64,000 nucleotides of DNA from Cupriavidus malaysiensis (GCF_001854325.1 NZ_CP017754.1:1-64000); one strand, 5' to 3'; counted from the first letter of the stretch, positions 26,114-34,404 are shown. Program-made: numbers and translations. The notes: generated by a model not told the origin, from the sequence alone.

Positions 26114-26323
26114 CACGCGCCACCGGAAGGCGGCGGCACCCCGTGCCGTGCACGCCACAATCGCCGCCAGCCAACGCGCACCGCCGCTACAATCGACGCT
26201 GGCAGGCCGCCGCAGCGGGTCCCCCGAGCCATCCCCGCGCGCGCCCGCTTCCCGACACCCGCACTCCAGCGAGGAAGCCCGCGCCGCCGGCCACCGGCCA
26301 GCGTCCGCGTGCCCGCGCGCACC

Positions 26324-27589
26324 ATGACACAACAAGAACACCACACACCTTCCGGCCGGCATGCCGCACCAGCCGACCATAGTGGCAGCGCCCTGCGCAA
26401 GCTGGTCTGGGCCCTCGGCATCACCGAGGTGATTTCCTGGGGCACGCTGTACTTCAGTTTCACCGTCTTCATCGGGCCGATGAGCCAGGCCCTGGGCTAT
26501 TCCAAGCCCTTCCTCGCCGGCGGCTTCTCGCTGGGCCTGCTGGTCTGGGCCCTGTGCTCCTTCGCCGTGGGGCGCCTGCTGGACCGCGTGCCGGCACGCC
26601 GCGTGATGTGCGCGGGCTCGCTGCTGGCCGGCGCCGGCATGCTGCTGTGGGCCTGGTCGCCGTCGCCGGCCGCCTTCCTGCTGACCTGGCTGCCGCTCGG
26701 CCTGGCGATGTCGAGCACGCTGTATGAGCCGGCCTTCCTGGTGCTGCGCCAGGCCTTCGGCGACGGCTACCAGAAACCCATCCTCAGCCTCACGCTGATC
26801 GCCGGCTTCTCCAGCACGATCTTCGTGCCGCTGGCGCAATGGCTGGTGCTGCATCTCGGCTGGCAGCCGACCCTGCTGGTCTTCGCCGCCCTCAACCTGC
26901 TGGTCTGCGCCCCGCTGCACGCGCGCCTGCGCTATGCCATCCACCCGAGCTATGCCGCCCCCGCCTCGCCGTTGCCGGAAGGCGCAGCGGGTGCCGGCAT
27001 CGCCCGCGCCACGCTGCGCCAGCCGGTATTCTGGGCCGTGGTGGCGGCCTTCACGGCGACCGCCGTGATCGCCTCCCTGCTGGGGGCCCACCTGATCCCG
27101 ATGCTGACCGAGAAGGGCATGCCGTTGCCGCAGCAGCTGATGGTGGCCGCGCTGATCGGGCCGGCCCAGGTGGTGGGCCGCACCGTGATGATGCGCCTGC
27201 CGGTCAGTCATCCGGTGCGCCTGTCGATGCCTGTCTACGCGGTGATGGCGCTCGGCCTGCTGGGCTTCGCCCTGGGCGCGGGCGGCTGGCTGATGCTGGC
27301 CGCCGTCATCTACGGCTGCGCCAACGGCGTCAACACCATGCTGCGCGCGATGGCCATGCCGGAACTGATCTCGCGCCATCACTACGCCACGCTCAACGGC
27401 CTGATGATGACGCCGGTGCTGCTGATGCAGGCCGCAGCGCCCTGGTTCGGCGCCCTGCTGTGGCGCGCCGCCGGTGGCTACTGGCTGATGCTGTGGCTGA
27501 TGGTGGCATTGGCGCTGGCGGCGCTGGCCGCCTTCGCCTTCGCGCTGCAGCAGCGCGGCCTGCTGCGCACCGGTGCGGCACCGGCCTGA
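26324..27589 (+). CDS. MFS transporter (12 spans)
   Basis: A 421-residue major-facilitator permease. The first span is around WALGITEVISWGTLYFSF. The loop 2-3 motif is degenerate (FAVGRLLDRVPARRVM), and a second half with six spans ends in an Ala/Leu-rich last helix. I chose ATG 26324 (MTQQEHH); GTG 26309 would add five residues. A His-rich N-terminus precedes the first span. The substrate cannot be predicted. It is followed 125 bases later by another MFS gene on the same strand; the two proteins are not close relatives. Confidence 0.87.
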   Translation: MTQQEHHTPSGRHAAPADHSGSALRKLVWALGITEVISWGTLYFSFTVFIGPMSQALGYSKPFLAGGFSLGLLVWALCSFAVGRLLDRVPARRVMCAGSLLAGAGMLLWAWSPSPAAFLLTWLPLGLAMSSTLYEPAFLVLRQAFGDGYQKPILSLTLIAGFSSTIFVPLAQWLVLHLGWQPTLLVFAALNLLVCAPLHARLRYAIHPSYAAPASPLPEGAAGAGIARATLRQPVFWAVVAAFTATAVIASLLGAHLIPMLTEKGMPLPQQLMVAALIGPAQVVGRTVMMRLPVSHPVRLSMPVYAVMALGLLGFALGAGGWLMLAAVIYGCANGVNTMLRAMAMPELISRHHYATLNGLMMTPVLLMQAAAPWFGALLWRAAGGYWLMLWLMVALALAALAAFAFALQQRGLLRTGAAPA

Positions 27590-27714
27590 GCCTGAGCCGC
27601 CAGCGGCCGCGGGCGCGGCGCACGCGCGTCACGCGGCTGTGCGACCATGCGGGTCTCGCGCAGGCGGCGCGCCGGAACGGTCCGGCGCGCCACGCATGCG
27701 CCGCCGCCATCCGC

Positions 27715-28947
27715 ATGTCCGATCCACATCACAGCCGGCCCTTGCCGGAACTTCCCGCGGGCCCGGTGCCCGCCGCCATGCCTGCCATGGCCGCCACCCG
27801 GCGGGTGGAACACGCCGCCTACGCCACCATGGCGCTGTTCTTCGTCAACGGCGCCACCTTCGCCACCTGGGGCGTCCATATCCCTACCATCAAGGCCCGC
27901 TTCGGCCTGTCCGATGCCGCGCTGTCGCTGGCCATGCTGGCGGTGGCCGGCGGCGCGATCGCGGCAATGGGGCCGGTCGGCCGCTGGGTGGCGCGCGTGG
28001 GCAGCGCGCGCGCCTCGCTGGCCAGCGGTGCGGCCTATGCCCTCGCCACCGCCCTGCTGCTGGCCATGCCGGATTTCCTGCTGCTGGTGCCGGCACTGCT
28101 GGCCTTCGGCATGGCCAATGCCGCCTTCGACGTCGCCATGAACGCGCAGGCGGCCACGGTGGAAGCCAGCCGCAGCCGTCCCATCATGTCGCGCCTGCAC
28201 GGCATGTTCAGCCTGGGCGGCATGGCGGGGGCGTCCTTCGGCGGGCTGATGCTGTCGCTGGGCGTGCCGCCGCTTGCGCACGCCGCCCTGATCGCGCTGA
28301 TGACCGCGGCCACCTCGCTGTGCGCCGCGCCGCGGCTGCTGGACGACCATCCGGTGGCGCCGGCGCAGGCCGGTCACCACCACACCGGCCGTGTGTTGTG
28401 GCTGCTGGGTCTGATGGCCTTCCTGGGCCTGATCGGCGAGGGCGCCATGTATGACTGGACCAGCGTCTACATGCGCGAGGTCGCGGCGGCGCCGGCCGAC
28501 TGGTCCGGCTTCGGCTACGCCGCCTTCTCGGCCGGCATGGCCTGCGGACGCTTCGGTGGCGACTGGCTGCGGGCGCGCTGGTCGGACCCGGCCACGCTGC
28601 GCGCCAGCGCCTGGCTGGCCTTCGGCGGCATCGGGCTGGCCCTGCTGCTGCCGTCACCGGCGTGCGCCCTGCTCGGCTTCACGCTGATGGGACTGGGCAC
28701 CGCGAACATGGTGCCGATCTTCTTCATGGCCGCCTCGCAGCTGCCGGGCGTGGCGCCCGCCGAGGCCATCGCACGGGTGGCGCGCTTCGCCTACACCGGC
28801 CTGCTGCTCGGGCCGGTCCTGATCGGCGGCGTGGCGCATCTCGCCAGCCTGCGCCACGGCCTGGCCGTGGTCGCGCTGACCATGGGCTGGATCGCCCTGG
28901 CCGGCGTGCGCGTCGCCCGCCCCTACCTGCTGCGAGGCGAACGCTAG
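27715..28947 (+). CDS. MFS transporter, YbjJ-like
   Basis: A 410-residue permease with 12 predicted spans. Family traits include FVNGATFATWGVHIPTIKAR at span 1 and AFDVAMNAQAATVE with SRLHGMFSLGGMAGASFG in the middle. The GEGAMYDWTSVYMREV loop then follows, all typical of the YbjJ/fucose-permease-like branch. Start ATG 27715 (MSDPHH) is followed by further in-frame ATGs at about residues 22 and 25. The frame is open far upstream within the preceding gene, which is a shadow. Substrate unknown. Confidence 0.87.
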   Translation: MSDPHHSRPLPELPAGPVPAAMPAMAATRRVEHAAYATMALFFVNGATFATWGVHIPTIKARFGLSDAALSLAMLAVAGGAIAAMGPVGRWVARVGSARASLASGAAYALATALLLAMPDFLLLVPALLAFGMANAAFDVAMNAQAATVEASRSRPIMSRLHGMFSLGGMAGASFGGLMLSLGVPPLAHAALIALMTAATSLCAAPRLLDDHPVAPAQAGHHHTGRVLWLLGLMAFLGLIGEGAMYDWTSVYMREVAAAPADWSGFGYAAFSAGMACGRFGGDWLRARWSDPATLRASAWLAFGGIGLALLLPSPACALLGFTLMGLGTANMVPIFFMAASQLPGVAPAEAIARVARFAYTGLLLGPVLIGGVAHLASLRHGLAVVALTMGWIALAGVRVARPYLLRGER

Positions 28948-28965
28948 GTAGCCAGCAGCCGGGAA

Positions 28966-29853
28966 TCAGGCTGCTGCGGGCTGCCGTTGCGGCGTGCCCA
29001 GGCCGTCGAAGACGAAGCTGTCCATGGCGAGCACGCCGTAGGTGACCTCGTCGGCCACGCGCGCAGCCTGGACGTGGGCGGATGCGCCCGCGGACGCATC
29101 GCGCGGGCCCAGCGCGGCGCCCAGCGCCACGTAGAAGGGCAGCAGGTGCTCGTCGGTCGGGTGGGCACGGCGCGCGTACGGCGCCTGCGCCCGGTAGTCG
29201 GCCAGCCGCGCGGTGTCGCCGGTGGCCAGCGTTTCATCGAGCGCCTCCAGCATCCAGCCGCGGAAGGCCTCGACATAGGGCTCCGGCGCCGGACCGTGCT
29301 GCGTGCGGTGGCCGCCGCTGCCGAACACATCCTGCAGGTTGTGGGTGAAGCTGCCCGAGCCGATCACCAGCACGCCCTCGTCGCGCAGCGGCGCCAGTGC
29401 GCGGCCGATCTCGATCTGCGTGGCGGGCGGCAGGTAGGGATTCAGCGCCAGTTGCACGACCGGCACGTCGGCAGCGGGAAACAGGTGGCGCAGCGGCAGC
29501 CAGGCACCGTGGTCGAGCGGACGGTCCTCGTCCTCGGCGACGAAAGCCGCGCCCGGAATCGCCGCCGCTTCCACCAGTTCCTTGACACGCGCGGCCAGTG
29601 CCGGCGCGCCGGGCGCATCGTAGCGCAGCGCGTAGAGCTCGCGCGGGAAGCCGCCGAAGTCGTGCCACGCTTCCTGGCGCTCGCGCGTGCTGACCGCCAG
29701 CGTGCTGTAGATCCAGTGCGCCGAGATGACCAGCACGGCGCACGGCGGCGAGCGGCGCAGCTGGTCGCCGAGGGCGTCGAATGCCGCGCCGGTCGGGCCG
29801 GGGTCGAGCGCCAGCATGGGAGAACCGTGCGAGAGGTAAAGCGAGGGAAGCAT
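28966..29853 (-). CDS. LigB/DODA-type extradiol ring-cleavage dioxygenase (YgiD-like)
   Basis: A 295-residue class III extradiol dioxygenase of the 4,5-DOPA dioxygenase/YgiD group, a non-heme metal enzyme opening catechol rings. Metal-site histidines are seen in YLSHGSPML, VISAHWIYS, SGSFTHNLQDV and HPTDEHLLPFYVALGA. Length fits the family (about 260-300). Start ATG 29853 (MLPSLYLSHGSP) follows CCAAGGACAGACGCC; the open frame to 29937 is not needed. It is convergent with the YbjJ-like gene, 18 bases apart. The natural substrate is unknown. Confidence 0.9.
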   Translation of the reverse strand: MLPSLYLSHGSPMLALDPGPTGAAFDALGDQLRRSPPCAVLVISAHWIYSTLAVSTRERQEAWHDFGGFPRELYALRYDAPGAPALAARVKELVEAAAIPGAAFVAEDEDRPLDHGAWLPLRHLFPAADVPVVQLALNPYLPPATQIEIGRALAPLRDEGVLVIGSGSFTHNLQDVFGSGGHRTQHGPAPEPYVEAFRGWMLEALDETLATGDTARLADYRAQAPYARRAHPTDEHLLPFYVALGAALGPRDASAGASAHVQAARVADEVTYGVLAMDSFVFDGLGTPQRQPAAA

Positions 29854-30180
29854 GGCGTCTGTCCTTGGAATCTTCTCTTCAAATGCTTTGTGTGGCTGCA
29901 TACAAGTTTGGCAAAGAAGAGCAGATCGCACGGTCAAGCGATACGGACACCTCGCTCAATAATTTTGAATCGATTGGCGCAAGCTGCCGCCAGCGCCCCT
30001 GCGCCGTCGCCGCGCGCACGGTGCGGTGGCGGCGGACGTGGCGCCTCCGCATCACGTCCGGTGCCGCACCAGGCCGCGGCCCGGCCCCGCTGCGCGGCTG
30101 GCGCAATCGGCCTATGATGCAGTCAGGGCCGCCTGCTGCGGCGGCCGATACGGCGCCCGGCGCGCCGGCAGGAGAACAAC
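29854..30180. other. Divergent intergenic region upstream of the dioxygenase
   Basis: Bases 29870-29975 are AT-rich for this genome and include TTCAAAATTATTGAG read on the minus strand, a weak inverted repeat. The dioxygenase promoter probably lies here. The rest, to 30180, is GC-rich with no visible gene. Confidence 0.45.
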
Positions 30181-30483
30181 GTGGCGAAGCGGACCCCACC
30201 CTGGCTCAAGTTGCCCCTGGCGCATTGGTGGCAGCCGGGACTGTTCGCCAGCCTGCCTGCGGTGGCGCTGTGGACCATCGCGCGGCTGCCGGCCGACCTG
30301 CTGGCTGCGCTCGGCGGCAGCACGCTGTCCGCGCTGCTCAACCATGCGGGCGACACGCTGTTCGTGGCGGGCTGGCTGCTTTCAGGCCTGCGCCTTTGGA
30401 CAAGCCGCCGGCGCCCCGCCGCCGAGGACGGGCGCCGGCGCGAAGTGCCGCCCGCGGCGCCGTCGCGCCACCGCGCCGGCTGA
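30181..30483 (+). CDS. Small putative membrane protein
   Basis: A 100-residue open frame starting with GTG 10 bases after GGAG. It has two likely membrane segments (about 21-47, GLFASLPAVALWTIARLPADLLAAL, and about 56-70, GDTLFVAGWLLSGLRLW) and a basic C-terminal tail rich in Arg and Pro. I do not recognise a family. Good ribosome-site spacing and the hydrophobic pattern support a real gene; composition alone does not. Confidence 0.5.
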   Translation: MAKRTPPWLKLPLAHWWQPGLFASLPAVALWTIARLPADLLAALGGSTLSALLNHAGDTLFVAGWLLSGLRLWTSRRRPAAEDGRRREVPPAAPSRHRAG

Positions 30484-30660
30484 GACGGCCCGGCTTCCCG
30501 ACCTCGCCCCTGGCCTCGCACCCCGCACCGCACCTGCCCGCCGGCCGAAGCCGTCCGCGCCGCTCCCGCCATGTGACGGCTGCGCCGGATCGCTTAATAT
30601 TCCAGGCAGGTGGCCGCGAGGCCCCTGGTTTTCTTCATCGCAGCACACCACAACAACATC

Positions 30661-31971
30661 ATGCAAGGCACTGCCTACCCAACCCAACAAGTCTCGCCCG
30701 CCCATCGGCGCAAGGCCATCCTGGCGGCCACCATCGGCAACGGCCTGGAGTGGTTCGATTTCACCGTCTACAGCTTCTTCGCCGTCATCATCGCCAAGCT
30801 GTTCTTTCCCACCGGCAATGACCTGACCTCCTTCCTGCTGACCGTGGCGACCTTCGGCGTGGGCTTCTTCATGCGGCCGGTCGGCGCCATCGTGCTGGGC
30901 GTCTACGCCGACCGCGTCGGCCGCAAGGCTGCGCTGACCCTGACCATCCTGCTGATGGCGCTGGGCACGGCCATCATCGGCCTGGCACCCACCTATGACC
31001 AGATCGGCATGTGGGCCCCGGCGCTGATCGTGCTGGCCCGCCTGATCCAGGGCTTCTCCGCCGGCGGCGAGGTCGGCGGCGCGACCGCCTTCCTGATCGA
31101 GAATTCGCCCGATGCCAAGCGCGGCCTCTACGCCAGCTGGCAGCAGGCCAGCCAGGGCATCTCCTTCATGCTGGGCGCGGCCATGGGCGCGCTGGTCATC
31201 AATGGCCTGGAGCCGGCACAGGTAGATGCCTGGGGCTGGCGTATCCCCTTCCTGTTCGGCCTGCTGATCGGTCCGGTCGGCATGTACATCCGCTCCCACC
31301 TGGAAGAGCCGCCCGCCTTCCAGCAGCAGCGCGCCGAGCGCCAGGCCGCCAAGGTCAAGTTCTCGCCGCTGTCGCAGGTGCTGCGCGACCATCCGCGCGA
31401 GGTCGTGGCCGGGCTGGGCGTGACCATCCTGTGGACGGTCTGCACCTATGTGCTGGTGTTCTACATGCCGTCCTACGCCAAGCAGCAGCTGGGCCTGCCG
31501 CTGGGCGCGACCTTCAACTCGACCGCCCTGTGCGGCGCCATCATCCTGGTGCTGTGCCCGGTGATGGGTACCCTGTCCGACCGCATCGGCCGCAAGCGCA
31601 TGCTGGGCGTGGTGGCGCTGGCGATCGGCGTGCTCGCCTACCCGCTGTTCCACTGGCTCAACCTGAGCCCGACCTCGCAGACCCTGCTGCAGGTACAGGT
31701 CGTGCTGGGCGTGCTGCTGGCAGCCTTCACCGGTCCCGCGCCGGCGGTGCTGGCCGAGCAGTTCCCGACCGAGGTGCGCTCCACCGGCCTGTCGCTGGCT
31801 TACAACTTCGCGGTCACCATCTTCGGCGGCTTCGCCCCGCTGATCGTGACGTGGCTGATCGAGTCCAGCGGCAACAAGCTGGCCCCCGCCTTCTACGTGA
31901 TCGCGGCCGCCATCGCCAGCTTCATCGCGCTGCTCTTCATGCACGACCGCACCGGCAAGCCGCTGGCCTGA
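30661..31971 (+). CDS. MFS transporter, metabolite:H+ symporter (ProP/KgtP-like)
   Basis: A 436-residue permease of the MHS branch of the major facilitators, which import organic acids, betaines or osmolytes with protons. Signatures are NGLEWFDFTVYSFFA in span 1, YADRVGRKAALTLTI in loop 2-3, RLIQGFSAGGEVGGATAFL in span 4 and a repeated SDRIGRKRML in the second half. Start ATG 30661 (MQGTAYPTQQ); a frame to 30610 is open but lacks family residues. The ribosome site is poor. Substrate unknown. A terminator follows at once. Confidence 0.9.
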   Translation: MQGTAYPTQQVSPAHRRKAILAATIGNGLEWFDFTVYSFFAVIIAKLFFPTGNDLTSFLLTVATFGVGFFMRPVGAIVLGVYADRVGRKAALTLTILLMALGTAIIGLAPTYDQIGMWAPALIVLARLIQGFSAGGEVGGATAFLIENSPDAKRGLYASWQQASQGISFMLGAAMGALVINGLEPAQVDAWGWRIPFLFGLLIGPVGMYIRSHLEEPPAFQQQRAERQAAKVKFSPLSQVLRDHPREVVAGLGVTILWTVCTYVLVFYMPSYAKQQLGLPLGATFNSTALCGAIILVLCPVMGTLSDRIGRKRMLGVVALAIGVLAYPLFHWLNLSPTSQTLLQVQVVLGVLLAAFTGPAPAVLAEQFPTEVRSTGLSLAYNFAVTIFGGFAPLIVTWLIESSGNKLAPAFYVIAAAIASFIALLFMHDRTGKPLA

Positions 31972-31994
31972 ACGCCCGCGCCCCGGCCTTTGCC

Positions 31995-32021
31995 CAAAGC
32001 CAGCCATGCGCTGGCTTTTTT
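31995..32021 (+). terminator. Rho-independent terminator after the MHS transporter gene
   Basis: AAAGCCAGC pairs with GCTGGCTTT across CATGC, followed by TTTTG. It lies 23 bases after the stop codon. Confidence 0.88.
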
Positions 32022-32128
32022 GTTGCCGCGATTCCTGGCGCGGTCCTTGGCATGATCGCGGCGCGGCCGGTGATGCCTGCGCCGCTGCCTGCGGCTACCA
32101 TGGAAGGCCTGCCAGGAGACGAGCGACC

Positions 32129-32752
32129 ATGAACCAGGACAAGACCCCACCGGCACCGCAACGCTGCGGCTGGTGCGGAACCCTAGAGGACTACTGCCAC
32201 TACCACGACCACGAATGGGGCTTCCCCGTGGACGACGACCGCCGGCTGTTCGAGAAGCTGTGCCTGGAAGGCTTCCAGGCCGGCCTGAGCTGGCTGACCA
32301 TCCTGCGCAAGCGCGAGGCCTTCCGCCGCGCCTTCGCCAATTTCGACATCGACAAGATGGCCCGCTTCGGCGAGCGCGACATCCAGCGCTTGCTGGGCGA
32401 CGCCGGCATCGTGCGCCACCGCGGCAAGATCGAGGCGGCCATCAACAATGCCCAGCGTGCGCGCGAGCTGCTGGAAAGCGAATCCTCGCTGGCTGCATAT
32501 TTCTGGCGTTTCGAGCCAGACCCGGCCAGCCGCCCGGACCGGCTCACTCCAGAGGTGCTGCGTGCCATGACCACCTCGCCCGAGGCCACCGCCCTGTCCA
32601 AGGACCTGAAGCGGCGCGGCTGGCGCTTCGTCGGGCCCACCACCATGTACGCGCTGATGCAAGCGATGGGGCTGGTCAACGATCACCAGGAGGGCTGTGC
32701 CGCCGGCGAGGCGGTTCGGCGGGCGCGCAAGGCCTTCAAGGTGCCGAAGTAA
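32129..32752 (+). CDS. tag: DNA-3-methyladenine glycosylase I
   Basis: A 207-residue constitutive alkylation-repair glycosylase that excises 3-methyladenine. It has CGWCG near the N-terminus followed by YHDHEWGFPV, then the KLCLEGFQAGLSWLTILRKR helix and the C-terminal NDHQEGC. The Cys/His pairs at both ends form the zinc snap typical of TAG. Start ATG 32129 follows CCAGGAGACGAGCGACC; the open frame upstream to 32006 overlaps the terminator and is not coding. Its last codons lie in the first GTAAAC of the hexamer cluster. Confidence 0.96.
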   Translation: MNQDKTPPAPQRCGWCGTLEDYCHYHDHEWGFPVDDDRRLFEKLCLEGFQAGLSWLTILRKREAFRRAFANFDIDKMARFGERDIQRLLGDAGIVRHRGKIEAAINNAQRARELLESESSLAAYFWRFEPDPASRPDRLTPEVLRAMTTSPEATALSKDLKRRGWRFVGPTTMYALMQAMGLVNDHQEGCAAGEAVRRARKAFKVPK

Positions 32753-33234
32753 ACCGGGGTAAACGTCCGGCAGCAGTACATCGCGTAAACCGGCGGCGAT
32801 GCGCGGGCCAGAACGAAGCCAGGACGCTGAACGTATACGCCGCCGCGCTCCCCGCGCGAGCGGGCCGCAGTAAGACAGATCCTGCCTGCGCCGGCGTATA
32901 CGGCAACGATCTCTCGTCTGGTTTCAATATTGTTTACGTATACAAAAATAGTAGTAGTAGGTAAACGGCACCCATTGCCGTGGATAAGCCACCTTTTTTG
33001 TTTCAATTCAATGACTTGAGTGATCGATAAGTGCTAGGAGCAAAGGCGGGTAAACGCTGATAAGTCTTGCGGATACGGAAGGGCGGCAGGTATACGTGGG
33101 GAGTTCTCCGTATACGCCCCACAAGGCGCCCCCAGGCGGGGCACAACTTGTCCAGCGGCTTATCCCCAGCCTGGCGGGGCATCTATCCACAGCCTGCCTG
33201 GATGCGGGGTGGCGGTGCGGCGGGCGGGGTATAC
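32749..33234. repeat. Cluster of twelve GTAWAC/GTTTAC hexamers with DnaA-box-like sites
   Basis: A gene-free stretch with GTAAAC at 32749, 32759, 32785, 32961 and 33050, GTTTAC at 32932, and GTATAC at 32833, 32896, 32938, 33090, 33110 and 33229. Many are followed by G or C-G, suggesting GTAWACG. At 32932-32943 two sites abut. GTATAC is expected about once per 12 kb at 67 percent GC, so six in 400 bases is a large excess. Three 8-of-9 matches to the DnaA box TTATCCACA lie inside it: 32979-32987 (minus), 33160-33168 and 33183-33191. An AT-rich patch sits at 32920-32960. No ORF is credible. The role is unknown: a regulator-binding array, or remains of a replication or mobile-element control region. 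Confidence 0.7.
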
Positions 33235-33277
33235 GGCGGTTGGGGGCATCGCGATGCAGCAGAATGCAGCGAGTGCT

Positions 33278-33316
33278 GCGCGACAAAGAGGCGCGACAAA
33301 GAGGCGCGACAAAGAA
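33278..33316. repeat. Three tandem copies of a 13-mer (GCGCGACAAAGAG)
   Basis: GCGCGACAAAGAG occurs twice in full and a third time with AA at its end, directly before the tRNA terminator. A slippage-prone array with no visible function. Confidence 0.9.
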
Positions 33317-33348
33317 AAAAGCCCGCCGATGTTGCCATCGGCGGGCTT
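33316..33348 (-). terminator. Terminator of the tRNA-Glu/tRNA-Asp transcript
   Basis: On the minus strand AAGCCCGCCGATG pairs with CATCGGCGGGCTT across GCAA, followed by TTTTCTTT. It lies just beyond the CCA end of tRNA-Asp. Confidence 0.88.
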
Positions 33349-33355
33349 CTGGTGC

Positions 33356-33432
33356 TGGCGGAGTGGACGGGGCTCGAACCCGCGACCCCCGGCGTGACAG
33401 GCCGGTATTCTAACCAACTGAACTACCACTCC
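33356..33432 (-). tRNA. tRNA-Asp (GTC)
   Basis: A 77-base cloverleaf starting GGAGTGGTAGTTCAGTTGG. The anticodon stem-loop is CCGGCCTGTCACGCCGGG, anticodon GTC. The T arm is CGGGTTCGAGCCCCG, the acceptor closes with CCACTCC, and CCA is encoded. It is the second gene of a two-tRNA transcript behind tRNA-Glu. Confidence 0.97.
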
Positions 33433-33496
33433 CTGGCGCGGTGGCTCTCGCCACCGCCGCCACGCGCAAACCGCCTGTTGGCGGCCCGCGCGGATT

Positions 33497-33572
33497 TGGC
33501 GTCCCCTAGGGGATTCGAACCCCTGTACTCACCGTGAAAGGGTGATGTCCTAGGCCTCTAGACGAAGGGGAC
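33497..33572 (-). tRNA. tRNA-Glu (TTC)
   Basis: A 76-base cloverleaf starting GTCCCCTTCGTCTAGAGGCC. The anticodon loop is CCTTTCACGG with anticodon TTC, and the T arm is CAGGGGTTCGAATCCCCT. The acceptor closes with GGGGAC and CCA is encoded. It is transcribed ahead of tRNA-Asp, 64 bases apart. Confidence 0.97.
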
Positions 33573-33631
33573 AGGAACCAGGTCATCGACGCGTTTCGCG
33601 CTGTGTTGCGTTTTGCGTCGCGAGGGGCGCG

Positions 33632-33660
33632 ATTGTAACGCGACCTTTTGCGATTGTGAA
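33632..33660 (-). promoter_or_regulatory. Sigma70 promoter of the tRNA-Glu/tRNA-Asp operon
   Basis: Read on the minus strand, TTCACA (33660-33655) and TACAAT (33637-33632) are separated by exactly 17 bases, each matching five of six consensus bases. A GC-rich discriminator (CGCGCCCC) follows, as expected for stringently controlled stable-RNA promoters. Confidence 0.8.
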
Positions 33661-33735
33661 GCCCCCATGCTCAGGTTTTTGCAGAGACCATGGAAATGCG
33701 CCGTACGAGCGGATGCAAACCGGGCCGGGCGCCGC

Positions 33736-33985
33736 TCAATTCCCTGCCGGCATGCTGTGCGGAAAGCGTCGTGCGCCGGCCTCCAGCGGCAAGCGCAGGG
33801 CATTGGTCAGGTAGCTGACGGTGCGATAGGAACCGGCCAGCATCAGCAACGCCAGCATGGCCTCCTCGCTGTAGCGGGTACGCAGGCGCGCCCACAGCGC
33901 GTCGTCCACATCGCAGTCGCGATGCAGCGCGTCACACAAGCGGATCAGGTCGGCTTCCTCGGGCAGCCAGCGGGCATCGCCGGGG
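33736..33985 (-). pseudogene. C-terminal remnant of a carboxymuconolactone-decarboxylase-like (AhpD-type) protein
   Basis: About 80 codons ending in TGA read GDARWLPEEADLIRL, then LWARLRTRYSEEAMLALLML and AGSYRTVSYLTNALRLPLE. This matches the C-terminal half of two-domain CMD proteins of the 4-carboxymuconolactone type. The N-terminal half with the CxxC centre is missing, and the frame loses similarity at about 33985. It meets the remnant of an HxlR-type gene transcribed the other way, so one deletion seems to have removed both 5' halves and the shared promoter. Confidence 0.6.
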
Positions 33986-33991
33986 CCGCCG

Positions 33992-34135
33992 CGCGCCGCG
34001 CAACGGCTCGACCACGATGGCTCGGTCTATGTGCTGACGGCGCGCTGCGTCGAACTGCTGGAGCTGATGCTGCCGCTCAATGCCTGGGCGCAGCGTTGGG
34101 CGAGCGATATCGAGGCGGGAGAGGATCGGCCATGA
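33992..34135 (+). pseudogene. C-terminal remnant of an HxlR-type transcriptional regulator
   Basis: The frame ending in TGA at 34135 reads QRLDHDGSVYVLTARCVELL followed by ELMLPLNAWAQRW. This is the last wing strand and C-terminal helix of HxlR winged-helix regulators (usual pattern YxLTxxGxxLLPVLxxLxxW). Here the conserved Gly is Cys. Nothing upstream in this frame continues the family. HxlR genes often sit divergently beside the gene they control, which fits the CMD remnant on its left. The identification rests on about 40 residues. Confidence 0.5.
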
Positions 34136-34274
34136 GGCGGTCACGGGTCTTGCCGGGCCTTCGCCGTCGCGGCGGTGGGAGAGCGTGCGTGGGGATGGTC
34201 GCGCGCGCGGCCATCTGCGCTGCGCAGCGGGCGCATGCCGCCCGAATGCCGCCGGGCCTGCCGGCAGAAACGAC

Positions 34275-34307
34275 AACGCCCCGGAACACAGCGTGTTCCG
34301 GGGCGTT
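34275..34307 (-). terminator. Terminator of the tRNA-Ala transcript
   Basis: AACGCCCCGGAACAC pairs perfectly with GTGTTCCGGGGCGTT across AGC, just 3' of the tRNA-Ala gene on the minus strand. The T-run is short and interrupted (TTGTCGTTT). Confidence 0.8.
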
Positions 34308-34318
34308 GAAGGAAATCC

Positions 34319-34394
34319 TGGTGGACCGAAGGAGGATCGAACTCCCGACCTCTGCATTGCGAACGCAGCGCTCTCCCAGCTGAGCTATCGGCCC
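34319..34394 (-). tRNA. tRNA-Ala (CGC)
   Basis: A 76-base cloverleaf starting GGGCCGATAGCTCAGCTGGG. The anticodon stem-loop CTGCGTTCGCAATGCAG has anticodon CGC, reading GCG, the commonest type of alanine codon in a GC-rich genome. T arm is GGGAGTTCGATCCTCC and CCA is encoded. It has its own promoter and terminator. Confidence 0.96.
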
Positions 34395-34404
34395 GTAGCG
34401 AAGG

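Noticed and set aside
32979..33191. Possible chromosomal origin oriC from DnaA-box-like sites
   Set aside because: Only three imperfect boxes, and no dnaA, dnaN, gyrB, repA or parAB nearby. A perfect TTATCCACA also occurs by itself near 48546, so single boxes are not informative. Kept only as part of the hexamer-cluster finding.
33067..33537. 156-codon plus-strand open frame before the tRNAs
   Set aside because: It crosses a terminator and the whole tRNA-Asp gene into tRNA-Glu; not coding.
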